Assembly (NCBI GenBank): GCA_002049455.2
Contig: KV919177.1
Span: 1-55,593, forward strand
DNA from: Porphyra umbilicalis
Lineage: Eukaryota > Rhodophyta > Bangiophyceae > Bangiales > Bangiaceae
Reading direction: 5' to 3'
Length of the DNA: 55,593 nt
The translations under genes were made by a program, and so were the position numbers. Shown here piece by piece: positions 22,083 through 32,656 of this stretch; positions within the stretch are counted from its first letter, which is position 1; each line of letters starts with the position of its first letter. A model generated the notes under the pieces. It was not told where the DNA came from. It saw only the letters and a list, made by a program, of their open reading frames with translations, and made no database searches.

Positions 22083-24100
22083 TTGTCAGTGGGAGCGGGG
22101 CCGGGCACGGCGGATGGCGCCGCCGCCGGCAGGGATGCGGGCGTTAGTCGGCGGCGGAACCGGCGGGCGATGCGGCGTTGGTCGGCGGCAGCGCCAACGT
22201 GCACGGCGGCTCTGCTTGGCGGCGGCGGTTGTCTTGGTCGGCGGCGGCGGCAGGGACGGGGGCGTCGGTCGGCGGCGGCGGCGGCGGAGAGAGCCGACGG
22301 CTTCCCCGGCATCAGCAGCGAGGGCACCAGGTGGGGGGGCGGGGACGGCATTGGCGGTGTCGGCAGCGGTAACGGTCGGCGTTGGCAGCGGTCGGCGGGG
22401 GCGGGGGCGCGCGTCGGCGCGTTGGCAAGACGACCGACGTCGTTGACGGTGGTCGGCAGGGCCGGGGGCGCGCGTCGGGACGTTGGCGGGGGCGACCGAC
22501 GTCGTTGGCGGAGGTCGGCGGGGCCGGGGACGGCGTTGGCGGTGTTGGAAGCGGCGAAGAAGGTGTTGGAGGTGTTGGCGGGGGTGACGGTCGACGTTGG
22601 CGGTGGTCGGCGGGGGCGGGGACGAGGATGGGGACACAGGTTGCCGGTAGCGACTGGCGTCGTTGGCGGTGGTCGGTCCGGGAGAGGGCGCTCGGCGGGG
22701 GCGGGAGGCGCGAGCGGCAACGGCGGTCGGTGGTGGGGGCGCGGGCGGCGGCAACGGTTGGCGGGGCGGCGGCGATCAGCGGGGACAGGGGCGACGGACG
22801 GCGGCGGCGGTCAGGGACGGAGGCGCGGGTGGCAACTGTCGGCGGGGGCGGCAGCGCTCAGAGGGGGCGGGAGGCGCGAGCGGCGACGACGGTCGGTGGT
22901 AAGGGCGCGGGCGGCGGCAACGGTTGGCGGGGGCGGCGGCAAGCGGCGGGGGCGGGGGCGGCGGACGGAAGCGACGGTCGGTGGTGGGGGCGCGGGCGGC
23001 GGCAATGGTCGGCGGGGGCGGCGGCGATCGGCGGGGGCGGGGGGGGCGAGCGGCAACGACGGTCTGTGGTGGGGGCGCGGGTGGCGGCAACGGTTGGCGG
23101 GGGCGGCGGCAATCGGCGGGGGCGAGGGCGGCGGATGGCGGCGGCGGTCGAAGACGGAGGCGCGGGTTGCAACGGTCGGCGGGGGCGGCGGCGATCGGCG
23201 GGGGCAGAAGGGGCGAGCGGCGACGACGGTCTGTGGTGGGGGTGCGGGCGGCGGCAACGGTTGTCGGGGGCGGCGGCGATCGGCGGCGATTGGCGGGGGC
23301 GGGGGCGGCGGACGGCGACGGCGGTCGGAGATGGAGGCGCGGGGGGCAATGGTCGGCGGGGGCGGCGGCGATCGGCGGGGACGGGGGGGGCGAGCAGCAA
23401 CGACGGTCTGTGGTGGGGGCGCGGGCGGCGGCAACGGTTGGCGGGGGCGGCGGCAATTGGCGGGGGCGGGGGCGGCGGACGGCAACGACGGTCGGTGGTG
23501 GGGGCGCGGGCGGCGGCAACGGTCGGCGGGGGCGGCGTCGAAAGCAGCCGGTGCGGGGGGCGCGGCGATCAGCAGGGGCGGGTGGGCGGACGGCGACGAC
23601 GGGGACGGTAGCGTGTGTGGCTCCGGCGGTCGGTGGCGTGGGCGCGGGTGCGGCCTACGGTGGGCGGGGGCGGCGTCGATCGGCAGGAACGGGAGGGGCG
23701 AACGGCGGTGGTGGTCGGTGGCGTGGGCGCGGGTGGCGGCAACGGTCGGCGGTGGCGGCGTCGAAAGCGGCCGATGCGGGGGGCGGCGGCGATCGGCGGG
23801 GACGGGGGGGCGGATGGCGACGACGGGGACGGTAGCGTGGGTGGCTGCGGCGGTCGGTGGCGGTGACGCGGGTGGCGGCAACGGTCGGCGGGGGCGGCGG
23901 CGACGTGGGGGCGGCGGCAGGGGTGCCGGTGTGCGCGGGTGGCGTGGGGGGGGGGCAGTACGCGCGCGCGCGGGACGCGGCGGTGGGTGATAGAGAGGGC
24001 GGTATTTGTGGCCGCCAAGGCGTCTGTGTTGTGTGGGCTGTGGGTTGCTGTGGGGGTGTGGCGGTTGTCAGGGGTGCCCTGGGGTGCTGTCAAGGGTGGA
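22083..24100 (+). repeat. G-rich 170-bp higher-order tandem tract in element 1
   Basis: About 2 kb is built from GGCGGGGGCGGCGGC-type words. A recognisable core (GACGGTCTGTGGTGGGGG followed by GCGGCAACGGTTGGCGGG) recurs at intervals near 165-175 bp, for example around 23055, 23225 and 23400. The plus strand is strongly G-rich and the minus strand C-rich. All frames are open for long distances because stop codons are rare, so the long ORFs here are not evidence of genes. Confidence 0.8.
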
Positions 24101-24170
24101 GGGTTCTGCTCAGCTCCCTACGTGGCCGCAGGTGCGGCCATTTAGCGACCGGGCGCGGGACCGTGACCCG

Positions 24171-24714
24171 GCCCCGCCTCGTGTGCCCGCACGAGCGCTC
24201 CGATCCAGTTGTTTTACCAGTGTCGGTGCGATCGCGCCGCGTGTCCGACAGGCCCGCAAGCGCGTTCGGCCACACGCCACCGCACGAGAGATACGTGACA
24301 CACTTCGACGATCCGGGCTCTGGGGACGAGATGGCATGCGGCCGTCCAGTTCCGAGAGGTACAATATTCCATCCGTGGGTGGCTGTCAAAACAAAAATAT
24401 GATAAATTGGGCAATCTGAGGACAATATGAACTGCCACTTGTCACTCAGTTAACCCCGTGAAACCGCGATGGACCAATCAGAGCACAGAACCCGTTGGCC
24501 CCAGGGCCAACGAGTTGCCAACGGAGGCTCCGTTGGCAATTCGTTGGCCCTGGGGCCAACGGCTCCGACCCCGAATCGGACGCAAGTACATTCGCGTTTT
24601 AACTCGCTTGACCTCCGTTGGCAACGCCGCGTGCACGTTCGACATTGTTACCCGCCCCGAGAACTGGCCAACGGCGAATTTGAATCACGTTTCTGCAACG
24701 TGTGCCCAATATGG
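24171..24714 (-). other. Element 1 right subterminal region
   Basis: Together with the right terminal repeat, these bases match 25626-26197 of element 2 as an inverted repeat with few differences (position x corresponds to 50368 minus x). The region carries several CGTTGGC/GCCAACG words and the 71-bp palindrome listed separately. Similarity stops abruptly near GCCCCGCCTC at 24171. Confidence 0.85.
24492..24562. promoter_or_regulatory. 71-bp palindrome in element 1 right end
   Basis: Two 34-bp arms with a 3-bp centre, beginning CCGTTGGCCCCAGGGCCAAC, with one mismatch. Each arm contains CGTTGGC/GCCAACG words. It is conserved as a perfect palindrome in element 2. It could extrude as a cruciform or be a bound site for the transposase complex; function is inferred. 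Confidence 0.75.
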
Positions 24715-24742
24715 CGTTGGCCCGACATTGGTGGGAATGCTC
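24715..24742 (-). repeat. Element 1 right terminal inverted repeat
   Basis: An exact reverse complement of the 28-bp left terminal repeat; it is followed by the TAA target duplication at 24743-24745. Confidence 0.9.
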
Positions 24743-24745
24743 TAA

Positions 24746-25625
24746 GAGCAAGCCCAGGGCCCCAGAACCATGCACACACATATTTTTTTCTTTGAATTCA
24801 CCCCAACAGGGAGCGATGAAAGGGCGAATATATGTTTTATATCCGGCGAAGCAATTCAAAAGTCACAATGGGCTTTTCGTCCATAGCAAACAAGATTGGT
24901 CCCACAAGGGCATCTGGATCGTTTAGCAATACTTTTCCGCCACATTCTTCTAGTGAACGTAAGTCGAGCTTCTGTGTGTGAAGCTCACCTTCTCTGCGCG
25001 TACCAGGCTGCAGGACAGCAACCCCCATTCGAATTTTTGTTCACCGCTTCATTTGTGCACGCGATACTGGCATGAGCCGTAGGCTGTCGAACATGACGCT
25101 GTCGTCAATGTGGAACTCTCTGTGTACCATCATCGTCAAAGTGACAGGCTTCGTCACCTCTTCTCTAAAACGCAGCCTCGGTGATCATATCCACTTTTAT
25201 CCCACTCTGTCAGGCGTGTCAGCATTTTAGTGTGTTTCTTTCATGTGGTTACGTCCAGCGCTGACATGGGGGGCTATGAACAATTGCAAAAGGTTTTAAA
25301 TTACATACATGGAGTTTGCTTCGCAGGAATCGGATCATCGCTGCCCCCAACCGAGAGGGTCACCCACCAGTGGAGGCCACGGCCGTCCCGGCGCAGGCGC
25401 TCCGCCGACGACAGCGACGCGGCCGTCGCCACACGCAACGCTGCGTCTCTACTCGAGCGGCAGCTGGGGCCGGCCGAGGCGGGGGCTTTGAGCGCGACCG
25501 CCGCGTCGCGGTGGCGGCGGCGGAGGGCGGCGGCGCTGCGGCCGAAGCGCGGCGAGCACTGCCGTGTTGGACTATAAGTTTAAACTCCTCAGGACCATTC
25601 ACACCGGTATTGAGGCTGTAGCTGA
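24746..25625. other. 880-bp host spacer between the two Harbinger elements
   Basis: This is unique sequence outside both elements. It is AT-richer from 24780 to 25320, then GC-rich to 25560. Short open frames show no motifs. It ends in the TGA target duplication of element 2 (25623-25625). Confidence 0.55.
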
Positions 25626-25653
25626 GAGCATTCCCAACAATGTCGGGCCGACG
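25626..25653 (+). repeat. Element 2 terminal inverted repeat, left side
   Basis: 28 bp differing from the element 1 terminal repeat at two positions (C to A at position 12, A to G at position 25); preceded by TGA. Confidence 0.85.
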
Positions 25654-25805
25654 CCATATTGGGCACACGTTGCAGAAACGTGTCCCAAATTCGCCGTTGG
25701 CCAGTTCTCGGGGCGGGTAACAATGTCGAACGTGCACGCGGCGTTGCCAACGGAGGTCAAGCGAGTTAAAACGCGAATGTACTTGCGCCCGATTCGGGGT
25801 CGGAG

Positions 25806-25876
25806 CCGTTGGCCCCAGGGCCAACGAGTTGCCAACGGAGCCTCCGTTGGCAACTCGTTGGCCCTGGGGCCAACGG
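25806..25876. promoter_or_regulatory. 71-bp palindrome in element 2
   Basis: The counterpart of the palindrome at 24492-24562, here with perfectly complementary 34-bp arms around a 3-bp centre. Conservation in both elements argues that it is a functional part of this end. Confidence 0.78.
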
Positions 25877-26197
25877 GTTCTGTGCTCTGATTGGTCCATC
25901 GCGGTTTCACGTGGTTAAATGAGTGACAAGTGGCAGTTCATATTGTCCTCAGATTGCCCAATTTATCATATTTTTGTTTCGACAGCCACCCACGGATGGA
26001 ATATTGTACCTCTCGGAACTGGACGGCCGCATGCCATCTCGACCCCAGAGCCCGGATCGTTGAAGTGTGTCACGTATCTCTCGTGCGGTGGCGTGTGGCC
26101 GAACGCGCTTGCGGGCCTGTCGGACACGCGGCGCGATCGCACCGACACTGGAAAAGCACGTGGATCTGAGCGAATGAGGGGGCACACGAGGCGGGGC

Positions 26198-28745
26198 TGC
26201 GCCCAGCGGCCCCGCGTCAGGCCCTCCTCAGGCTGCGACGCGGCCGCTCAGGCCGCCACGCGTGCCCGCCAGCGCCGGTGCGCGCCCGCCCCACCCCCGC
26301 CGCACCGAACGGCAGTGGCAGTGGCCCACGGCAGTGCCCACGGCCGCCCATACCACCGCCGGCACCGCGCACGCCGCCCTCGCGCGCCCACGGCCGCCGA
26401 CCCCACCCCGCCCACCGGAACGCCTGCCGTCCTGGCCGCCCCCACCGCCATCGGCCGCGCCCCCCCCGGCTGCCGCCGCCCTCGCGGCTGTCGGTTGTCC
26501 CCGGCCCCGCCGCCCCCTGGACCGCCGCCCCCCCTCCGCCACCGACGTCGGCCACCGCCTCCGCCTCCCCCGCCGCCGTCCTCAACCGCCACCACCGCCG
26601 CCCTCACCGCCGCCGCCGCCAGACGCCGGCAGCCGCTCCCCCGCCGCCGTCGCCGCCGTCGGCCGCCACCGCCGGTGTCCGCCGCCGTCGCCCCCGCTGA
26701 CCCTGCTGCCGTCGCCGTCGTCGGGCGCCCCCGCCTCCCCTGCCCATGCCGCTCGCTGCCGCAGCCATTCCCGCCGCCGCCGTCCCCGCCCCCGCCGCTG
26801 TCGGCCGCCGGCGCCGTCTGCCGCTGGCACCCCGCCCGCGTCCCCACCGTTGGCGACCGTCGCCCCCGCCGTCGCCGCCTTCGCCGCCGCCGCCGACCGC
26901 CACCGCCCCCGTCCTTAACCGTCGCCATTCGCCCCCCCCGCCGCCACCTCGGACCGCAGCCCCCGCCGTCGCCGCCCCCCCCGCCGCCACCGCTCGCAGC
27001 CGCCACCCCCGCCGCCCTCACTGCCGCCACCGCCAGCCACCATCCGCGCCTCCCCCGCCGCCCCCGCCACCGTCGGCCGCCACCGCCGGTGTCCGCGGCC
27101 GCCGCCACGGCTAAACCCTCCGCCGTCGCCGTTATCGGACGCCCCCGCTTCCCCTGCCCATACCGCTTGATGCCGCCGCCGCTCCCGCCATCTCCGTCCT
27201 CGCCCCCGCCGCTGTCGACCGCCGGCGCCGTCGCGACCGGCGCCGGCGTCTTATGCTAGCCCTCCCGCTGCCGCCCCCACCGCCGCCCCCGCCATCGCTG
27301 CCTCCCCCGCCGCTGCCGATCGTCGCTGCCACCGTCCCGGCCGACCGCCGCTTCGGTCGACCGCCGTCCGCGCCACCGCCCCAGTCCACGGCGTTGGCGA
27401 CGGCCGCCACCGCCGTCGCCGCGCCCGGCGCCGCCCCCGGCGCCGCCGAAAGCCGAGGCCACCGGCCCGACCGTCGCCGCTCACCTCCCTCGCCGCCGCC
27501 TCGGACCGCCGCCCCCGCTGTCGCCCCCCCCCGGCCGCCGCCGACTGCCGCCGCCACCACCCCCGCCGACCGTCGGCCCCGTCGACCGCCAATCCCTTTC
27601 CAGCCCCCGTCCCCGACGTCGCCGCTCCCACCACGGCTGCCGTCGACGCCGACGGCGGGCACCGCCGCCGCCTCCGCCACAGCCGCCCCACTTCCCCAGG
27701 CGCCACCGCCCGAACTGCCGTCGGCTGCCGCCGCCCGATCGCCGCTCCAGCCGTCACCGCCACGCCCGCCCCCGCAGACAGCCACCCCCAACGTCTCCGC
27801 CACCTCCGCCACCGCCGACCGCCGAACCCGCCGTCGCTGCCCCCCATGCCGCCGCCAACGGCCGCCCCCGCCGTCGCTGCCGCAGCCAGCAGCCGCCCCC
27901 GACCCCGCCTCCGTCCATGCCGGCGCCGTGCGCGTCCCGCGCCGCCACAGACAGCCGCCCCTGCCGTCGCCGCCCCTCCCGCCGACGCCAACCGCCGACC
28001 CCGCCGTCGCCGCCCCCGCCGCCAATGCGTACCGCCACTCTCGTCGCCTCCGCCGCCATCATTGACCACCGCCCCCGCCCCTGTGGCCCCCGTCGCCGTC
28101 GCCGGCCACCACCCTCGCTGCCGCAGCCTTTGCCGTCTCCCAGCATTTGCCGTCTCCCGTCGCCGCCCTCGCCGCTCCCGCCGACTCCGCCGTGTGCGCC
28201 CCCCTCCCCGCTGCCGCCGGACCCTGCATCCCCGCCGCCACCAGCCACTGCCGCTGCGCACCCCGCCAGCCCACCGCCATCGACCGCTGCCCCACACGCC
28301 GCCGCCGCCGCCGCCGCCGCTGCGGCCGCTGTCGCCCCCCCAGCCGCTGCCGCCCCCGCCGCCGTCCTCCACCACCACGTCTGCTGCCAACGCCGCGGCC
28401 GCCAGGTTAGGCCGCCGCCCTCGCCGCAGCGGCCCTCTCCACCCCGGCCGCCGTCGGCCGCGGCGCCCGCTACCGCCCCCGCCGCCGTCTGCTACTCTCG
28501 CCCGCCCCACAGCTCCCGCCGCCGTCCTCCGCCGGCCCAACTCCCCCGCCGCCATACCTCGCCACCGCCTCCGCCGCAAAGGGCTCCCGCGCTGCGTCCC
28601 CCGCCGCCGTCACCCGCCACCTCCACTATCCCCACCGCCCTGTCCCACCAAACCCTCCGCCAGCGCCGCCGTCTGCGGCCGCCCCCGCCCTCCCCACGGC
28701 TGCCCCCTGCAGTCCCCGACTCTGTGGGGTGGATGCTGCTGTAGA
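26198..28745 (+). repeat. C-rich tandem tract in element 2
   Basis: About 2.5 kb of CCGCCGCCGCC-type sequence is the strand-inverted counterpart of the G-rich tract in element 1. Long-period similarity is visible: a block containing CGCCCCCGCCTCCCCTGCCC near 26725 recurs with changes near 27140, a spacing near 414 bp. Long ORFs of Pro/Arg/Ala are by-products of composition. Confidence 0.75.
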
Positions 28746-29700
28746 AGCCCCCCCGCAATCATTGTATTTTTCAAAATCCCACAACACAGCTCGAGCTTGT
28801 GCGGTGGAGTTTCTCACTTTATAATGTTCACCGATATGAACAATATCATGTGCGCCAGAAACAGCAGTCTTGGCCAATGACAAGTCCGGAAACCGGCAGA
28901 GGACCACTCAAACAATGTTCTGCTCTGGGCGTTTTACTATTAAGGTCCGCAAATTTTCATGCAACAGCAATACCCCACACAGAAAATGCGGTACAGCGGG
29001 AGTTGTGGCACAGAGGTGACAAGGCCGGCGGTGACCGAGGGGCGCATGCTGGCGGCCGCTGTGCGCTGAAGTGCTTATGCCACCAAGAGCAACCACGCCC
29101 GCGTGCCTGTGTGGTCACGCCCGCTGGAGGGGGCTGTCCACCGTGCGCAGGGGTCCGCCGCACCCGGTCGGGAGCTGTGGGCCGTGCCCTGGCCGCTGGG
29201 TTGTTCGTGCGTTGTGGCTGAGAGGGTGAGGAATCTGGGCGGAGGGTCGCACGCGCCGGGTCGGCGGGCGGCGCAGGCAGGCTAGGGGGGAGTGTGCGCG
29301 CGTCGTTGGCTGGCGTGCGCCTCTTGCTGCTGCAGATTGGTGGGGGTGCTCGGGTGGACGTGGGGGCAGGATTAGACTTCGGGGGGGGCGGGGTAGTGGG
29401 CTGGGTGTGGGGTAGCGCCGTTGTTGGAGGTGCGGCCGCGGTGGGGCTAGAGGTGGTACTGTGAAAGCCGGCGTCAACGTTCATGCATTGGCGAGCCAGT
29501 GCACGGTTCTGCAGTCAGCCTGCTCCCTGAGCTGTCAACGCTTCCGCGATTACAACTGCCTGCAGTGCCCACAACAGTAGGGGGCAACCACACAAGTGCA
29601 CAAACACGCACTCAAAAGTCCCTGGCCGTGGGTCGCTGCCCTCTATCGACCCTTTCTGGCCGAGCCTTGGCCTTTTTTGGGCAGCACAGCCCTGAGAGCG
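28746..29700. other. Interior of element 2 without a gene
   Basis: No coding motif recognised. The first 250 bp are AT-richer. The following part is GC-rich with GGGGGG runs. It replaces the gene region of element 1. Confidence 0.45.
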
Positions 29701-30246
29701 GGCGTGCCAGCTCGTTTGAAACCGCCCCAGTCAGCAAAGGGTGGGATGCACACAGTAGAGGGGGGCACGTAGACAGCTCTTGGGCCACTGCTTTGCGCAA
29801 ATCGGCAGGCCACGATGGCTAAAGGTGACCGTTCGACCGGCATGACTCAGCCTCCAAGGCCTCGCGCAACCTGGGGGGGTGCGACCGCAACACACGTCAC
29901 GCACTCGAGCGGATTCGATCCAGATTGGTACCGAAAGGCCTCCACGTGTCTCGCTAGATTGCCTTGATTTGGGCGGTTTGGGCTCCGTTCACACGCTTTC
30001 CGTGACATGTTCGGCACGTATTCGACGGACGCCTCTTCATTTCGATACTGGCGACGACGCTGATACGTGTCCTCCGTTGGCAACCACGAAGTGCGGCCAA
30101 CAACGTCGAGGCCAACGGCGCTCAGATCTTCGAAAGGTAGCCCACTCTGTTTCACCCATTACATTGCCCGTTGGCAACGCGTTGGCCCGTTGGCAACTGA
30201 CCACTCGCAGGGCCACACGTAGCGGTTTCATTTCACCGTTTCAGAC
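29701..30246 (-). other. Element 2 copy of the left subterminal region
   Basis: Matches 15705-16250 of element 1 as an inverted repeat (position x corresponds to about 45951 minus x). The match is near-identical over the outer 400 bp and more diverged inward. It includes the same GCCAACG/CGTTGGC words. Confidence 0.8.
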
Positions 30247-30274
30247 CGTTGGCCCGACATTGGTGGGAATGCTC
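30247..30274 (-). repeat. Element 2 terminal inverted repeat, right side
   Basis: Reverse complement of the 28-bp terminal repeat beginning GAGCATTCCCACCAATG; followed by TGA at 30275-30277. Confidence 0.88.
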
Positions 30275-30557
30275 TGAGTGGTACAATTTTCGAATCCCAA
30301 CATGCCGCGACGCGCAGCCGCCGCCCGTGCCGCCGGCCGACGCGCAACTGCCGGAGCCGCCCGGCCCGTTGCCCTCGCACCGGTCCCCACCGTCTCGCGG
30401 AGGGGCGCCCCCCGCTGCCACCTCCGCGGCCGTCGCGGGGTGCCGCGGACCCCCGGCGGCATCCCACCGGCCTCCGCTGCCCGCCGCGGCGGTGGTGCTT
30501 CGCGTAGGCGGCGGTGGCGGCGGCGCTGACGGCCGCCGCTCCGGCGGGCGGCCGTCG

Positions 30558-30562
30558 GCAGC
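30558..30562 (+). repeat. Target site duplication GCAGC, left
   Basis: Five bases immediately before the TG of the 5' LTR, identical to 41108-41112. Confidence 0.88.
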
Positions 30563-30958
30563 TGTAGCATATCTCTGCTCCCAATTGGCAATTGGCCACA
30601 AGTAGCCTCCTTGACGTGCCAGCGCCCATGTATTGTGGGAATTGGCCTGTGGCACGCCCTTTCGGGGGTTACTTCCGCATTGTTCATTTGTTATTGTTTG
30701 TTTGCTTGCCTGTCTTATCTGTCTGCCGGCACTCATTACGATCGCTTGTGATCGGACGGTCGATCGACCAGTTCCCTCGCTTATATTGAATCACCATGGG
30801 TCCGGGGTCGCCGTCGTGGGCACCACCCGGCTCCCCGTCGGATGCCCTTCAACTCAAGGTCTTTCTTCCTCGCGGCGACGGCGATAGAATTCGCTTTATT
30901 GCTTGGCTGCGGTCGGTCTCAATACACTGGTAATTGCACCAACCTTATTAATACCACA
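30563..30958 (+). repeat. 5' LTR
   Basis: 396 bp beginning TGTAGCATATCTCTGCT and ending TTATTAATACCACA. It pairs with 40711-41107. A TATA-like TTATATTGAA near 30781 is conserved in position in the 3' LTR (TTATATTAAA) and may drive element transcription. Confidence 0.92.
30779..30790 (+). promoter_or_regulatory. Candidate TATA box in 5' LTR
   Basis: GCTTATATTGAA, retained as GTTTATATTAAA in the 3' LTR in an otherwise GC-rich setting. Promoter role is inferred from position within the LTR. Confidence 0.35.
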
Positions 30959-31188
30959 TTTGGTGGAGCAGCAGGGGATACCCTCGCCTTCATCGTGCCT
31001 CGCGGCACGGTTTTCCCGAGAACTTTCTCGCTGCCTCGTGGCATTGTGACGGTGTCGATACGGTCGCTTGGCGCGCGGGGCGTAAGCCATTGACTTGTGG
31101 GCGTGGTGCCGGGGGCATCGTGGTTGAGATCTTCGACGATGGCGCGCAGGGCGTTAGCCAAGTCGTAACACGTTGTTCAGGTCCCAGT
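30959..31188 (+). other. Retrotransposon leader with candidate primer-binding site
   Basis: Just inside the 5' LTR, TTTGGTGGAGCAGCAGGGGA offers a TGG start compatible with a tRNA 3' CCA end. I could not match it confidently to a specific tRNA. The rest is an untranslated leader. Confidence 0.4.
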
Positions 31189-32640
31189 ATGTCTACAGGT
31201 GGTACCGCCGGCACTCGGCGAGCCAGAGACGGCAAGTTGCCAGCTGGCTACTGGCTACCGGCCGCCGGGCGGGGGACAAGGCACTCCTGCCGCCTCCGAC
31301 GCCCCAACGGACGGTGCTCCTACTCCTCCCATTTCTGCGGATCAAGCCGCCTCCGGGCAGATACAGGTGGTGGAGAGCCTGAAGGCGGCCGTTGAAGCAC
31401 TTCAGCGACACCTGACGGCCCAAGAACAGACTAACGAGTCTCTGGCGCGAGCCAATGACAAGTTGGTCGACGACGTCGAGGCCCTGCGCGAGGTCGACTC
31501 CCATGAGAAGGAACGCCGTGTGGCTAAGTCTCGCCGCCATTCGGGCGACAAGACCAAGAATGTAAAGAAGACAAGCAAGGTGACTCAAGACAAGTCCGTC
31601 CGCAAGGACGATGCGGCTAACGCCGCGCCTTCCTCATTTTCCGATGACTCTGCCTCTGGGTCAAGCCCGACGTCGTCAGACGACGACAAGTCCAACGCGA
31701 CGGACACGTCCTCTTCGGACGATTGCCACGGGCCGCCAGGCTCGCCGTCGCCCCCAAATGGGTCCTCGCCGAGCGATAGCTCGAGCGAGTCGGACGCGGC
31801 CGCGCGCAAGCGCCCCGCGACCCCCCCCAAACGGAAGGAGCGACTTAAAAAAGCCAATATGATCAAGGTGATCCGCCCGGCTAATAGCCGCTTCAAGACA
31901 ATCCTGGACTACAGGACGTACTTCATGATCCGCCGTCTACTCACGTATACGCCTAAAGAGGCACAACGGTCGCATCGTCTCAACAAACGCTTAGACGGAG
32001 TGTTCCATGGGCAACAGTGTAAGGCCTTCGCGGGTCTTACAAACAGCCATTCACGGGAGCACTACCCCTGGGCATCATCTTCACGTTCTTAACGACCTTT
32101 CTCAGCGCGTGCGATGTGGCTGGGCTGACGCACGGTCAAGCCCTTCCGCTCATAGTCTTTCGACTAGCCGGCAACGCCAATATGGCCTTCTCCGGCGCGC
32201 TTAACAGCACCCTCGGACGTAAGCGTTATGCCATCCGTACATACGGAGATGCCGTCAACTGGCTTCTTTCGAAGTACGCGACACACGCAACTATGGCTAA
32301 CGCATACCAAGACGTCATTACGATGAAGCAACAAGACAACGAGGCGCCCACGGCCTTTGGTCACCGCGTGAAAACGCAATGCGACCTCCTGAACGGTTTG
32401 TTCGACATCCAAAACGTTAAGGACGTCTTCATCACTGGTCTTTCGGACCTTGTGTCCCTCAAGCCAATCGGGCTGACATCTGTTACAACTGTAACAAGCC
32501 GGGGCACTCCGCCGCACAGTGTGCCGAACCATATCGTCCTCGCGAGCGTTGCCAACCGCCTATCGGCGTTCATGCCATTGCCGACGGTAACGTCGAAGAA
32601 GACGAGATCGAACATCCGGCCGACGACGTGGACGACTTGA
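31189..32640 (+). pseudogene. gag: gag, frameshifted, with CCHC zinc knuckle
   Basis: Gag would form the particle core and bind element RNA. The probable start is ATG 31189, but the long frame (31199-32092) is one phase off, so an early frameshift is likely. That frame holds a coiled coil (ESLKAAVEALQRHL, NESLARANDKLVDDVEALRE), a Ser/Asp-rich linker and a basic patch (RKRPATPPKRKERLKK). Another frameshift near 32020 moves the capsid-like part to a different frame (TFLTTFLSACDVAGLTHGQA, then FGHRVKTQCDLLNGLF). A further shift near 32450 precedes a zinc knuckle, CYNCNKPGHSAAQC (C-x2-C-x4-H-x4-C, 32481-32522), in the third frame. All three frames read well only in their own segment, so this copy cannot make intact Gag. 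Confidence 0.72.
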
Positions 32641-32656
32641 AAAACGCCTAGGCCGG

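Larger units (their letters stand above)
15677..24742. mobile_element. PIF/Harbinger element 1, 9.07 kb
   Basis: The element is bounded by exact 28-bp terminal inverted repeats beginning GAGCATTCCCACCAATGTCG (15677-15704 and reverse complement 24715-24742). It is flanked by TAA at 15674-15676 and 24743-24745, the 3-bp target duplication expected for Harbinger. Inside, from the left end: about 570 bp shared with element 2, a Myb/trihelix-like gene (plus), a convergent DD35E transposase (minus), a 2-kb G-rich tandem tract, and a right subterminal region of about 570 bp also shared with element 2. It has all parts of an autonomous copy apart from one in-frame TGA in the transposase. Confidence 0.88.
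25626..30274. mobile_element. Non-autonomous Harbinger element 2, 4.65 kb, inverted
   Basis: Ends match those of element 1: GAGCATTCCCAACAATGTCG at 25626, and the reverse complement of GAGCATTCCCACCAATGTCG ending at 30274. Identical TGA triplets flank it (25623-25625 and 30275-30277). Its left part is the right end of element 1 inverted, and its right part is the left end of element 1 inverted, so the two copies face opposite ways. Neither the Myb-like gene nor the transposase is present. In their place are a C-rich tandem tract (26200-28745) and about 0.9 kb of unrelated-looking sequence. Confidence 0.85.

Noticed and set aside
22083..23990. Long plus-strand frame of 635 codons, Gly/Arg-rich
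   Set aside because: It lies in a tandem GC tract where several frames on both strands are open. There is no start context, motif or codon signal, and composition explains it.
24171..26197. A single element with 570-bp terminal inverted repeats
   Set aside because: The outer limits have no target duplication, while the inner limits are true Harbinger ends with matching flanks.
25919..28880. Long Pro/Arg/Ala frames in the C-rich tract of element 2
   Set aside because: Same reason: stop codons are rare in CCG-type repeats, and all three plus frames and the minus frames are open.
15677..30274. A single 14.6-kb element bounded by the outer inverted repeats
   Set aside because: The flanks do not match (TAA on the left, TGA on the right). 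Pairing each outer end with the nearer inner end gives matching triplets in both cases.
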